NCBI GenBank assembly: GCA_016776905.1 | Contig: JADHSM010000003.1 | Location: forward strand, 184,031 to 248,030 | Length of the DNA: 64,000 nt | Direction: 5' to 3' | From: Planctomycetota bacterium | Lineage (GTDB): Bacteria > Planctomycetota > UBA8108 > UBA1146 | In this document: positions 54,268-63,876 of the stretch, piece by piece | How positions within the stretch are numbered: the stretch's first letter is position 1 | Layout of the letters: the number at the start of each line of letters is the position of its first letter | Made by a program: the position numbers and the translations under genes | The notes under the pieces: generated by a model | Database searches by the model: none | Told to the model about the DNA's origin: nothing | Seen by the model: the letters and a program-made list of their open reading frames with translations, nothing else

Positions 54268-54634
54268 ACCGGTTTCCAGCCAATTGTGCAGATCCAGAAG
54301 TGTAGGAATCATGGAAGCACGATGGAGAGATCGTGATTTCGCCCACTTCTTCAAAAATATTCCGCATCTCGCACTATTCCCGATAATTCGACGGAATGGG
54401 GTGCCTGCTGGCTTATGAGGCCCTGTTCAGGCTTGCCAGCACCGTTTTTCATTCTGGATCAGAGCGCTTGAAATCGACTTATATCCCCGGTAACCGGGAC
54501 AAATCAGCCCAAAATGGCTACAGTCTACGTTGGTATTCCTTACTGAAAGTCTAAATCGACTTAAGGTTTGCCACGTCGCTCCATTTGGAATCGACGAGAA
54601 CAACACTTGAGGCCCCAATTTTTGAGAGACTCCG
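54268..54634. other. Intergenic region of 367 bp between the TM2 and helicase genes
   Basis: No gene is supported. A possible terminator lies at about 54399-54450 (CTGGC/GCCAG and GGTG/CACC stems with a bulge, then GTTTTTC). A 13-bp palindrome CCCGGTAACCGGG is at 54486-54498. The 11-mer AAATCGACTTA occurs twice (about 54471 and 54553), flanking it. The latter could be regulatory for the helicase gene; this is inference. Confidence 0.5.
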
Positions 54635-56410
54635 ATGGATACGATCGACCCATTTGCCAATGTTCCTGCTCCCTTGCGCGCGGCTATCGTCGCTCGAGGA
54701 TTCGAAAAACTGACTCCCGTGCAAGAAGCCGTTCTTTCTTCTGAAGGATCTGATAGAAATCTTCGGATTTCTTCCCAGACCGGTTCTGGAAAGACTTTGG
54801 CGCTCGGCCTTCGACTGGCCAGTGATCTGATTCCTAGTGCTGACGCACCCTCGGATGCTTACTCACATGCGGGCCCACGGGCCCTCTTGATCACTCCGAC
54901 TCGTGAACTTGCCGTTCAGGTCGCGGGTGAATTGCGTTGGCTCCTGGCTCAAATCAAAGGTGTATCCGTAGAAGTGGTCACTGGCGGATCTGACATCAGT
55001 CGCGAACGCCGAGCCTTGAAAAAGTCCCCGGCGGTTCTGGTAGGAACACCCGGACGACTACTCGACCACATCCGCTCTGGCAAACTCGATTGCTCTTCGA
55101 TGCGGCAGGTCGTCCTTGACGAAGCGGACCAGATGCTCGACATGGGTTTCCGTGAAGAGCTCGAAGCGATTCTGGACAACCTCCCCGAAGATCGCTACAG
55201 CCATCTCGTTTCTGCCACCTTCCCCTCAGCCGTCAAAAGGCTGGCGGATGGTTTCCAGAAAAATCCTCTGATCGTCGAGGGTACACGACTGGGTGAAGCG
55301 AATGCCGATATTCAGCATGTGGCCCACCTGATTCGTCCGCGAGAACTCGAGAAAGCCCTCGTCAACGTCTTGCTCCATTCCGAAGGAGAGCGGGCCTTGA
55401 TCTTTGTTCGACGCAGAGTCGACGCCACGGAATTGACAGAACGTCTCTCCGCCAAAGGTCTCTCCGCTGCCCCATTCAGTGGAGAACTGAATCAGATGCA
55501 ACGGACTCGCACACTCAACGCCTTCAAAAATGGTGAACAGAAGATTCTTATCGCCACCGATGTGGCCGCGCGCGGCATCGACGTCCCTGGAATCAGCATG
55601 GTGATCCACGCTGACGTTCCGGCAGATGTTGAAAATTACACACACCGAAGCGGACGAACCGGCCGTGCAGGACAAAAGGGACGTAGCATCTTGATGGTGC
55701 CTCTGCATTTGCAGAGCCGAGTCAGACGTGTGCTCTCCTCCGCACGAGTCGAAGCACAATGGCAACCCGTGCCAAGTCCCGCACAAATCGAAAAGCGGCA
55801 CACCAAAATGTTCCGCAGGGACCTGCACGAAGTTCTTTCCAACCCCGACAACATCTCTGAAAAGCAAAACTCCTATGCGAAGTTTTTGCTAGAGCAGCCG
55901 GAAGAGCGCACACCAGAACAGATCATAGCCGCCCTTTTACAGATGGCGGAACCGGCACCCGCACTGCAGGGATATTCTCTGGAAAAAATAACGGAGAATT
56001 CTGCCTCGCAAAGATCTCCTCGATCCCGCGATGCCCATGGACATCAGGGACTTCGAAAGCGTGACCTTTCAGGATCCTTCGATGTCTTCGAAATTAACTG
56101 GGGTACACAAAACGATGCTAATCCAAGCCGCATCTTGTCGCACATTTGTCGACGTGGAAACGTCAACAGAGCTGCCGTTGGAAGCATCAGCCTTGGCCCC
56201 GTGTTCAGTACCTTCGAGGTGTCAGATACCGTCTCTGAGAGTTTTGAAAAGTCTTCTCGCCGTCCCGATGAACGAGATCCTGATCTCAACATTCGTCGCA
56301 GCAAGAATTCTTCTGTACCGAAGAAACCCAGACGACCCAAGTCGCATCGGGGTAAAGGTAAAAAATCTTACGAAGGTCGTCCAAAGGCGCGGGCTGGAAG
56401 TCGCGGCTAA
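54635..56410 (+). CDS. DEAD-box RNA helicase with DbpA-type RNA-binding domain
   Basis: ATP-dependent RNA helicase of 591 residues, probably acting on structured RNA or ribosome assembly. Motifs in order: Q motif (FEKLTPVQEAVL), Walker A (SSQTGSGKTLALGL), PTRELAVQV, TPGRLLDHI, DEADQMLDMGF, SATFPSAV, and in the second domain LIFVRRRVDATELTERL, IATDVAARGIDVPGI, HRSGRTGRAGQKG. After a linker a DbpA-like domain is visible (FEINWGTQNDANPSRILSHI; GNVNRAAVGSISLGPVFSTFEV), then a basic tail (KKPRRPKSHRGKGKK). In DbpA this domain gives 23S rRNA specificity. The intergenic region upstream is long, so it probably has its own promoter. Confidence 0.93.
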   Translation: MDTIDPFANVPAPLRAAIVARGFEKLTPVQEAVLSSEGSDRNLRISSQTGSGKTLALGLRLASDLIPSADAPSDAYSHAGPRALLITPTRELAVQVAGELRWLLAQIKGVSVEVVTGGSDISRERRALKKSPAVLVGTPGRLLDHIRSGKLDCSSMRQVVLDEADQMLDMGFREELEAILDNLPEDRYSHLVSATFPSAVKRLADGFQKNPLIVEGTRLGEANADIQHVAHLIRPRELEKALVNVLLHSEGERALIFVRRRVDATELTERLSAKGLSAAPFSGELNQMQRTRTLNAFKNGEQKILIATDVAARGIDVPGISMVIHADVPADVENYTHRSGRTGRAGQKGRSILMVPLHLQSRVRRVLSSARVEAQWQPVPSPAQIEKRHTKMFRRDLHEVLSNPDNISEKQNSYAKFLLEQPEERTPEQIIAALLQMAEPAPALQGYSLEKITENSASQRSPRSRDAHGHQGLRKRDLSGSFDVFEINWGTQNDANPSRILSHICRRGNVNRAAVGSISLGPVFSTFEVSDTVSESFEKSSRRPDERDPDLNIRRSKNSSVPKKPRRPKSHRGKGKKSYEGRPKARAGSRG

Positions 56411-56457
56411 CACAGCCGTCCATCTCACATCCTCATCTGCATTCCTATAAGAGGTCT

Positions 56458-57303
56458 CTAGCGATCCTTCTGTCCGGGCAACAACCCTTTTAGCCCAGCA
56501 GGTAGACGCTTCTTCAATTCTTCACTGACCTTATCGCGCAGTTGCTGCTCGACGGCATCGCCGACGTCGCCCCCTGTGAGTAAAAGTTTCAGGCCCGCTT
56601 TTTCCTGGTCACCCAATCCCCACTCTTCACTGTTATCATCGATCGCCGTGATGGCGGCCGAGATCAGAGCATCGATCACAATCTGAAACACTTCTGCAAG
56701 CAGGACGCCGTTTTCTTTTTCTCCGATCCCTGCCAATTCAAAGTCGGGGAGAGATAACGAAACCGGCTTGGAAAATCCACCGGGCAAACTCAATTGCCCC
56801 GAAAGCTGGAGATCTCTGACTTTCAATAGTGCGATCACCACTGGAGGTCCCTTTTTTGTGACATCCGTTTTCTTTGATGCCTCATCTTTTGTTGGCAACA
56901 ACTCTTTCATACGGTTGCGAAGGTCGAGCAAGTTCAGATGAAAGCCTTCATCGTCCACCACCGTATCAACGGTAAGTTCAAGACCGCGAATATTGACCTC
57001 TTCGATACGCACCGGTTTCGAAAGAAGTTGTGCGGGTGGTAACTCAAGCTCGATACTCTCAAGTTTAAAGAATTCTTCTGTCGGATAGAGATCAGGGTTT
57101 CTCAACTTCAAACCCTCTATCGCTGCTTCGCCAGAAAACACACGCATGGAAACTTTTCCAACATCTGTTTTCCCTGAACCTATGGCGGCGTCCCCGCCCA
57201 AAACCAGAGCACTTTCGATCAACGCCGGCAGGCTGGTCACGAGAACACCCACCAAAAGTGCGATACTGCCTAAAATTATCACTAACAGTTTCAACCCACG
57301 CAT
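56458..57303 (-). CDS. AsmA-like membrane-anchored protein
   Basis: A 281-residue protein with one N-terminal membrane anchor (LLVIILGSIALLVGVLVTSLP) and beta-rich remainder. Parts resemble AsmA/DUF748-type envelope proteins: ALVLGGDAAIGSGKTDVGKVSMRVFSGEAAIEGLKLRNPD, seen as VSMRVFSGEAAIEGLKL, then VNIRGLELTVDTVVDDEGFHL. The C-terminal 80 residues are helical (LLTGGDVGDAVEQQLRDKVS). AsmA-like proteins are linked to phospholipid or outer-membrane traffic; that role here is inference. It is convergent with the helicase gene, with 47 bp between stops. The 298 bp upstream hold a short repeat and no convincing gene. Confidence 0.75.
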   Translation of the reverse strand: MRGLKLLVIILGSIALLVGVLVTSLPALIESALVLGGDAAIGSGKTDVGKVSMRVFSGEAAIEGLKLRNPDLYPTEEFFKLESIELELPPAQLLSKPVRIEEVNIRGLELTVDTVVDDEGFHLNLLDLRNRMKELLPTKDEASKKTDVTKKGPPVVIALLKVRDLQLSGQLSLPGGFSKPVSLSLPDFELAGIGEKENGVLLAEVFQIVIDALISAAITAIDDNSEEWGLGDQEKAGLKLLLTGGDVGDAVEQQLRDKVSEELKKRLPAGLKGLLPGQKDR

Positions 57304-57364
57304 GGTGCCTCCACAGAACTCTGGTTTGATGAAAATTCAATATACCGAATTCAAAGCAGGAAAA

Positions 57365-57412
57365 GAAACGATCAAACGATCAAACGGTGAAACGGTGAAA
57401 CGGTGAAACGTG
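57365..57412. repeat. 8-bp tandem repeat, about six copies
   Basis: AAACGATC (twice) then AAACGGTG (three times) and a partial copy, flanked by GAAACG. It lies in the gene-free stretch 57304-57601 between the AsmA-like gene and the end of the endonuclease/dockerin gene. Confidence 0.88.
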
Positions 57413-57601
57413 TCAGGGAGTCATGAGGAGTGCAGAAACTCCTCCGTCTTCATAAGATCTTAGAAAAGGGAGACGGACGATGATGGCTTCGAACTTCTAC
57501 AGCAGTTTCATAACTTCCTACATACTCTTTCTCAAGCGGGATAGAGCACTGCTACAAAATCTGTTGGCCACGCTCTGTGGGGCGCATGACGTGACCCACT
57601 T

Positions 57602-60025
57602 CTATGGACAGCCGTTGAACGATTCACAATCGAGGACATCCGCCGTCGGGTCTAGGCCGCAATCTTGAGGGCCCGGAGGTGGGAGATCGCCTGATCCTGT
57701 GAAGAGCATCGCTAACAAGGTCACAGGGTCTGAGATATCAAAACTTCCATCATCATTGGAATCACAGGCATCTTCACAAAAAGCAGGCCCCCCCATTGCG
57801 AACAATGAAATCAATGCCGATATGGCATCTGAAATATTGAGAGACACATCTAAGTTGCAATCTCCTCGGAGAAAACTCGGCTCGGTGCTCACTCGACGAA
57901 AGTCCGCAGACACCAACAAGTGATCGGAACCATTGGAATCGCTGAACTGCAATCCATGCTGAGCCAGAGTGGCGGCTGAAAGATCTTGAGTCAGCAGTAC
58001 AAAAGAACGACCCGGATCTAAAACAGCATCGGAATACATGATGTAATCTAGAAATCCTGGCAAATACGCTCCGTTATCATTCCTCCAAGTATAAATTTGG
58101 CGCTGGGCAACTTGGCGTGATCGCGTATCGATCAGCGAAGTCCCGTCAGCATCAGGAGGAGCATCCCAACCCCATTGCGATTCGTCGATAATGTCTCCGG
58201 TCAGCAGCGTGGTTCTTTGTTGAGACATTCCCACAAAATTCATGTCACCCAAAATCAAAATCGGTGCATTGGGATGAGTCGAAAGTAATCCTGCGATTCT
58301 TTGATCTCGAATAAAGGCACTGATCTGATCACACTCGTTTTGCCGACCCGCATCATTGGAACAACAGGGGAGATGAGCATTGATCACCATTGTGGGTACA
58401 CCCCACTCCGCAGTGGTGTCGATCCATGCGGCGACATTCCCCGAGAGTGGCCACACCTGCAGAACAGGAAATCGGCTGACAATTTTGCAATCCGATTGGC
58501 CTGCGCCGTACCAGATCCCTCCCCCTGAAGGACTGATCCATGATTCAACATATTCCACAGTCTCTGCCACCGAGTGATTATAGATCTCTTGGAAGCCATA
58601 GATATCCGCAGCGACAGCAGCGAGCTGTCTTCCGATTCTGCCACCTTCGCCCTGCCAAGGATTATCAGTGAGCACATTGTAAGTGACCACTCGCACGTCA
58701 GACGGAAACTCACGGTCCAGCGGAATCTCTATATCGGTCGGCAGTTGCCCAGTTGCAAGGACGTGGGTCAGGCTTCCAGTATTGGGAACACAATCTCCGC
58801 CGGGTCGATCATCGCACAACAAGACTTTGATTTCGGATCCCAGTGAAACGATGGGCGAATTTCGTCGGAGACTAATTTCAAACTCCGTAGAAGACACCGT
58901 CGGTGCTGCAACGATTCCAATGTCAAAATGATCGAAGGATGTGGAGCCTCCTCCTGACCACAAGGTTCCCTGTCGTGCACCGAAATCCCACTCTAGGTCA
59001 GCTCCCATTCCTGAGATAGCGAGCCCTGTATCGGGGTTAGAGTCGGTATCGATGTACAAAATAAGCGTGTCTTCTTCGTCGAGTTGCACTTCAGGTCCGG
59101 CAAAATCGAAACGGACAAAGAGAGAATCGTCATCTTCGGCTACGGAAAGAGAGAGGATATCAAGCCCTCCAGGTACAGCGTCGCCCATCGAATCCAGAGT
59201 CGGTGAAACTCCACTCCAATCGTCGTAGCGCTCATCGATCACCACTGCGACTTGCGTCGGAGGGCCATCCAAAGTCACAACACTGCAGTGACTTGGACAT
59301 GAAACCCACTGTCCTGGTGCCGTTAAGGTTCCGACGATCGAAAGATCCAAGGTAGAGAGCGATGTATATCCTGTGAGCGTATGAGCCGTCGCACTCCCTG
59401 GCAGAGTGACTGTCGTGCCATTCACTGTCAGTTCGATGGCATCGTAGGATTGTGGATTTGTCCATGTCGCTTCCATACCATCCTCTGTAGGAATGCATGC
59501 AAAGCTTTCGATGGATGACAAGATTGAAACTTCCGAGGTAAAGATCTCGGCACACCAACTGTTGAGAACACCATCGGCATTCGCAGGAAATCCATCGGTA
59601 ATGTTCAGCGTCCAGATGCCTTCAGATCCTTGCCCACTAAAAATACTGAGTGAGCCGTTCGACGGTTGCATGTAACAGCCGTAGTCATAAGCCAACACAC
59701 CATTCTCGACTCCCTCGTCACTGAATATGACACGAAGATCATCCAAATCTCCTCCCAAGCCATCATGAAGCCTGAGAGCAGTTCCACTTGGAGAAACCAC
59801 ATCGACGAGCAAGTCTGCAACGAATCCGTGAGAAATATCGACACTGACATGAAGATCTTCGATCAGGAGATCTTCATTGATCACCAAGGAATCGGAGATG
59901 GACACAGGAGTTCCATTCTCTCCTCCGAAATCCAAAGCGGGAGAGGAACAAACCTCAAGATCGGGTTGAGCCAACACCCCTCCCGAGATCACCCATATCC
60001 AAATGAGAATCAAAGGTATGCGCAT
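57602..60025 (-). CDS. Secreted P-domain / endonuclease-exonuclease-phosphatase / dockerin protein
   Basis: About 807 residues. Signal peptide MRIPLILIWIWVISGGVLA. Residues 20-165 are a proprotein-convertase P (Homo B) domain (ISHGFVADLLVDVVSPSGTA; GSEGIWTLNITDGFPANADG). A central beta region (about 260-430) has the pattern of carbohydrate-binding or DOMON-like modules (LFVRFDFAG; DTLILYIDTDSNPDTG). Residues about 440-690 are an endonuclease/exonuclease/phosphatase domain: RVVTYNVLTDNPW, IYGFQEIYN, MVINAHLPC, ILILGDMNFVG and a final SDHLLVSADF, giving the metal and catalytic residues. Two dockerin repeats end the protein. ATG 60025 shares one base with the upstream stop (TAATG); an ATG at 60034 is the alternative. 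An extracellular nuclease or phosphodiesterase is likely. Confidence 0.87.
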   Translation of the reverse strand: MRIPLILIWIWVISGGVLAQPDLEVCSSPALDFGGENGTPVSISDSLVINEDLLIEDLHVSVDISHGFVADLLVDVVSPSGTALRLHDGLGGDLDDLRVIFSDEGVENGVLAYDYGCYMQPSNGSLSIFSGQGSEGIWTLNITDGFPANADGVLNSWCAEIFTSEVSILSSIESFACIPTEDGMEATWTNPQSYDAIELTVNGTTVTLPGSATAHTLTGYTSLSTLDLSIVGTLTAPGQWVSCPSHCSVVTLDGPPTQVAVVIDERYDDWSGVSPTLDSMGDAVPGGLDILSLSVAEDDDSLFVRFDFAGPEVQLDEEDTLILYIDTDSNPDTGLAISGMGADLEWDFGARQGTLWSGGGSTSFDHFDIGIVAAPTVSSTEFEISLRRNSPIVSLGSEIKVLLCDDRPGGDCVPNTGSLTHVLATGQLPTDIEIPLDREFPSDVRVVTYNVLTDNPWQGEGGRIGRQLAAVAADIYGFQEIYNHSVAETVEYVESWISPSGGGIWYGAGQSDCKIVSRFPVLQVWPLSGNVAAWIDTTAEWGVPTMVINAHLPCCSNDAGRQNECDQISAFIRDQRIAGLLSTHPNAPILILGDMNFVGMSQQRTTLLTGDIIDESQWGWDAPPDADGTSLIDTRSRQVAQRQIYTWRNDNGAYLPGFLDYIMYSDAVLDPGRSFVLLTQDLSAATLAQHGLQFSDSNGSDHLLVSADFRRVSTEPSFLRGDCNLDVSLNISDAISALISLFAMGGPAFCEDACDSNDDGSFDISDPVTLLAMLFTGSGDLPPPGPQDCGLDPTADVLDCESFNGCP

Positions 60026-63000
60026 TAGGGACATGAATAGGTATCACAATCGAGAGCATCCCCAGTCGGATCGACTCCACAAGCCCCGAAAGGAATTGCT
60101 GGTTCAGGGCCTCCGCTAAACAGGGCGGAGAGCACATAAACCGCATCGGAAATATCGACAGCTCCATCATCGTTGGTATCGATCGCGTCGAGGCAGGTCG
60201 CGCCCCCACCCCCAAAGAGGTAATCCAATCCGCACACGGCATCCGCAATATTGAAGATCCCATCTGTATTACAATCGCCTCGTTTGAAAATCTCCTGTGA
60301 AACAGTGACCTGTGCCAGAAACTCTGCAGCGACCACGTTGATGCTGTAGTCCACCCCGGTGTTGGTAGAAAAGGTCGGCGTGACCATGCTCGGAGTAGAC
60401 ACCTGTAGGTAGCCCGAGGCATGACTGCCCCACTGACTTCCCCAAAAACCGCTAGCGACTTGAGATATCGGAGCGTTGGCCGTTGGAGTCCCCGCAGTAT
60501 TCGGAGTTCCCGAGTTTTCGAGAGCCGCGATGAGAAGTGAGTTTTCGCCCGAGGTAGTGAGACTGACAGAGTTCACCGTATTCCCCGTGTTGGAGTTGCT
60601 GGCCCCGTAACCCTGCGCAGTGCCGGACAAGGCATAAGCCGCACCGATACCGCCATTGGGATTCGACGCAGAAACTTCGATGGTTCCATTTCCTATCGGG
60701 CCGGGATGATCCAAATAAAAGATAGCAGCCGTACCATTTTCTCCAGCGGCATCCTCCTGAATCACTTCCGTCATGATTTGACCGGAGTAGCGAACATCGA
60801 AAACGTAACCATCTCCGTTGTTGAATCCATGTTCCGTGCCAAGGGTCACCACCAGCTTGTCAGCACCCGCCGCATCAAATCCAGCGAGACCTGTCACAGC
60901 ATTGAGCCCATCGCCATTCTGCATCGCGAATTGAGCGGTAGCCTCCACCGTGATCACTCCTGATACACCTGAAGGATGAGTCGTCGCAAAGTGGATGTCG
61001 GATGGATCGGTTTCATAGAGACCTGAACGCATCGTCACAAGATATGAATATGGAGTCGCCGGCTGCAGTCCGATATCGGTGTAGGCGGCACTCGGCTGCC
61101 AGCCACTCGAAGTCGCACCCGGATTCCCACTCATCTCTGTGAAGAGATATTCAAGGGGCTCTCCTGTACTGCTCGTTCCAGAAACGGCTCTCATCGTGAT
61201 GGCTGACGAACTTCCGGCCGTCGGAGCCAAATCAAAGGCCGCAGGATCGGGAGTCACCTTCGCCCAGGTAAAAAGAATCTCGGGGTCGGTCGGAAGACCA
61301 TTGATTTCCGCATCGGGCGTGAGCAACAACTGAATACGGGTGATTTCTCCAGCAGCTGCGGGCAAATTGATCGCTTCGGTTCGAAGACTGTTCCCTTGAA
61401 GTGGATCGATGCCTGGCTCCCATGAGGCCGCCAACATATAGGTCTTGACGATGCCGCCCTGTGTGACTCTGACACAAACATCACAGCCCCCGGAGGGGGC
61501 AAAGATCGCCTGTGCCAACGCTCGATCGTCGGCACTCGTCGGATCGAATAGCTGAATCAGGCCTCCGGTGTAGGGGCCGATCGGCGGGTACGCCATGTTG
61601 ACGGTAGGATTCGCCCCCGACACGGATGCCATCACACTGATGACCTGTTGATGACGTTCGAGGGGAAACTGGATGCCGTTATTGGAAACGATGTTCGTGT
61701 AATCAGCGGCGCCCTGATTCCAGGTCGCGTACTGACCGAGGCTGTCATTCCAGACGACCAAGTTTCCTTCGAGGTAGTTTCGCATCTGGTTCATCGAGTA
61801 GTCGGAGAAGTGATTCATCAGGAACTGCGGCTCCTGAAACCCGTTTCCACCCCCCTGCATCGGATCCACCTTGAAGGTTCCCGTAGGATGATTGCCGACA
61901 TTGTTGGACTGTACCGTCGGTGGAATGAAGGTCTGGCTCGGGGCATCAAGGGCCCATGTCGGACCGGCATGGAAGTTGTTGGTTCCAGGAATATCGATGC
62001 CGAACATGCTGCCGACATAAGGATAGTTGGGATCGTTGGCCCAATGGGGAAGGGAGAGGGCGTGTCCCAATTCATGAATCAGGACTCCTTGGGAAGTTCC
62101 GTTGCCCACTCCGGCACAACCGCCCGCCTGTCCGCCGGCGTTGACCCCATAGATGTTGATGTAGGAAAGGGAGTAACAGCTAGAGCGACCTCCGGCGCGT
62201 CTCAAGGCCCCGTTCCAGGCCAAGGCCGCCGCTTGCTCGCCATCAAAGGGCTGACCCGTCTGCTCCAGATACTCCGCCTGTGATTTCACCCGGGCAGCGG
62301 GCAGATTCGCCCGCGGCGGAATGACCAGCTCTGGAAACACCACGTTCTCCAAACGGCGCATTTCCAAATCGGAAATCGGCCACTTCGATTCAAGCTCTTC
62401 GAAAGTCCCTGCCGGGTAATCACCATTGGTCTCTGAGAAATACTGCACATCAAACATCGTCATGATCATCCGATTCGGTGCACCGATCTGCAGATTGGTC
62501 ACCGAGGTACTGGCGGTCCCAGCATTGATCGTCACCTGCAAACCGGGCTGCACCCAATCCGCAGGGATGGTGGCCGTGAAACTGTTATCGAAATTGTGCT
62601 GTACCACACCGGGGCCGTCGGCGATGGAAGCGGGCAGCGTCGCAGGGCCACTGAGATTCAAACTCATCGATTGTCCGTTGAGGTTGAGCACTGCGGTCAC
62701 CGGTGGTGCCGCAGGGGTGGTAGGATCCACCACATGGACTTTGATGAGCGCTTCCCTTTGACTGACCAAACCAAAGTAGGGATCGGTCGGTTTCTTGACA
62801 TGAGTCTGGCCAAAGTAAACCGCGTCGATGGTTTCAGATCCGCTTGGCGGATTGAGCAACAGGTTCATTTCCTGAGCCATGGCGGCGCCGATCAGGAAAT
62901 AGGTCTCGGCATTGCGATTCCAGTGATACGACTGATCTGCCGGTGAGACCGCGGCATCGCGCCAGAAGTCGCGGGTTTCCACGACTGCCACATTTCCCTC

Positions 63001-63876
63001 GAACTGCGGATAGACGCTGAAATCTTCCATCGCCAACTGCGCAGCCATCAACGAGAGCGCCCGGGGGTGTGTCTCGCTCCACCCCGACATGCCGGTAGTC
63101 GCGAGGACAAATGGAAGATTGGGAGTCGCCAAATCCACCCGGATGTCTTGGATAAAGTTCTCTAGATTTTGTTCGTACTCATCGTTGTAGGATTGATTCA
63201 CACGATCGTTCCAGCCCTGATGCCAACCCAATCCGACCAGCTCATAACCTTGACCATTGTAGTCGGGGAAGTAGCTCTGCAGATTCGTCAAAACATCACT
63301 GACCGTATCCAACACCTCTTGGTAGTAGTAACCCTGATCCCCGGGTGCCACCGGAGGATTGACACTCCAGCCCGAACTCGGGGGTCTGAAATCAACCGCC
63401 AAGCTCTTTCCGCCCCATGCGGTTTTGATCAACAGCACCGGTTCGTCATAGAGATCTCCAAGAGCATGACCCCACTGTAGTTCTGGACCCATCGTTGTAT
63501 CCGATGCGCCATAGCCCGCTGTCAGATGACCACTCACGACTGTGGTGCCCCCACGGTTGTACCAGATCCATACATCGTTTCGCTCAACCCAGTTGGTACC
63601 GTCGGTAAGGTGCCCATACATCGTAGGATTGTTACTCAAACTGTATTCGAGCGTCCCCGGTGTTCCGATCGGGCTGATTTCACCATGCCCCTCCATGTTC
63701 GATTGCCCCGCCAGAATAAAGACTTTCACGGGGCCCGACCCCGTCTGCGCATGGGCGAAAGGAGTGACCCACCCCGCAATAAACAAGGCGATGGCAAAGA
63801 AAAGAACTCCGCCTCTATCTCTATCTTTGGGGTAGATCTTCGAAGTCGGCATCGCTGAAGAGCAGGGAATCATCAT
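60025..63876 (-). CDS. Secreted SGNH esterase / metzincin-like / dockerin protein
   Basis: A 1283-residue exported protein (signal peptide GGVLFFAIALFIAGWVTPFAHA). Residues about 48-345 are a sialate O-acetylesterase-type SGNH domain: VFILAGQSNMEGHG (catalytic Ser59), IKTAWGGKSL, GLGWHQGWND. A linker or Ig-like domain follows. Residues about 465-830 look like a zinc metallopeptidase: VLIHELGHALSLPHW (601-611, HExxHxxxxxH as in metzincins) with a nearby GSMFG. Then come a fibronectin III-like domain (TPYSYLVTM), a beta domain with VTLGTEHGFNNGD, and the dockerin pair (RGDCNTDGIFNIADAVCGLDY; IDTNDDGAVDISDAVYVLSA). The frame is continuous. It probably degrades acetylated glycans and glycoproteins; this is inference. 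Translation is coupled to the next gene by TAATG. Confidence 0.85.
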   Translation of the reverse strand: MMIPCSSAMPTSKIYPKDRDRGGVLFFAIALFIAGWVTPFAHAQTGSGPVKVFILAGQSNMEGHGEISPIGTPGTLEYSLSNNPTMYGHLTDGTNWVERNDVWIWYNRGGTTVVSGHLTAGYGASDTTMGPELQWGHALGDLYDEPVLLIKTAWGGKSLAVDFRPPSSGWSVNPPVAPGDQGYYYQEVLDTVSDVLTNLQSYFPDYNGQGYELVGLGWHQGWNDRVNQSYNDEYEQNLENFIQDIRVDLATPNLPFVLATTGMSGWSETHPRALSLMAAQLAMEDFSVYPQFEGNVAVVETRDFWRDAAVSPADQSYHWNRNAETYFLIGAAMAQEMNLLLNPPSGSETIDAVYFGQTHVKKPTDPYFGLVSQREALIKVHVVDPTTPAAPPVTAVLNLNGQSMSLNLSGPATLPASIADGPGVVQHNFDNSFTATIPADWVQPGLQVTINAGTASTSVTNLQIGAPNRMIMTMFDVQYFSETNGDYPAGTFEELESKWPISDLEMRRLENVVFPELVIPPRANLPAARVKSQAEYLEQTGQPFDGEQAAALAWNGALRRAGGRSSCYSLSYINIYGVNAGGQAGGCAGVGNGTSQGVLIHELGHALSLPHWANDPNYPYVGSMFGIDIPGTNNFHAGPTWALDAPSQTFIPPTVQSNNVGNHPTGTFKVDPMQGGGNGFQEPQFLMNHFSDYSMNQMRNYLEGNLVVWNDSLGQYATWNQGAADYTNIVSNNGIQFPLERHQQVISVMASVSGANPTVNMAYPPIGPYTGGLIQLFDPTSADDRALAQAIFAPSGGCDVCVRVTQGGIVKTYMLAASWEPGIDPLQGNSLRTEAINLPAAAGEITRIQLLLTPDAEINGLPTDPEILFTWAKVTPDPAAFDLAPTAGSSSAITMRAVSGTSSTGEPLEYLFTEMSGNPGATSSGWQPSAAYTDIGLQPATPYSYLVTMRSGLYETDPSDIHFATTHPSGVSGVITVEATAQFAMQNGDGLNAVTGLAGFDAAGADKLVVTLGTEHGFNNGDGYVFDVRYSGQIMTEVIQEDAAGENGTAAIFYLDHPGPIGNGTIEVSASNPNGGIGAAYALSGTAQGYGASNSNTGNTVNSVSLTTSGENSLLIAALENSGTPNTAGTPTANAPISQVASGFWGSQWGSHASGYLQVSTPSMVTPTFSTNTGVDYSINVVAAEFLAQVTVSQEIFKRGDCNTDGIFNIADAVCGLDYLFGGGGATCLDAIDTNDDGAVDISDAVYVLSALFSGGPEPAIPFGACGVDPTGDALDCDTYSCP

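Noticed and set aside
55226..55867. 213-codon minus-strand ORF
   Set aside because: Shadow of the DEAD-box helicase.
57480..57668. Small plus-strand ORF of 62 codons with a nearby GGGAG
   Set aside because: Its end overlaps the dockerin gene on the other strand, and the sequence has no recognisable features.
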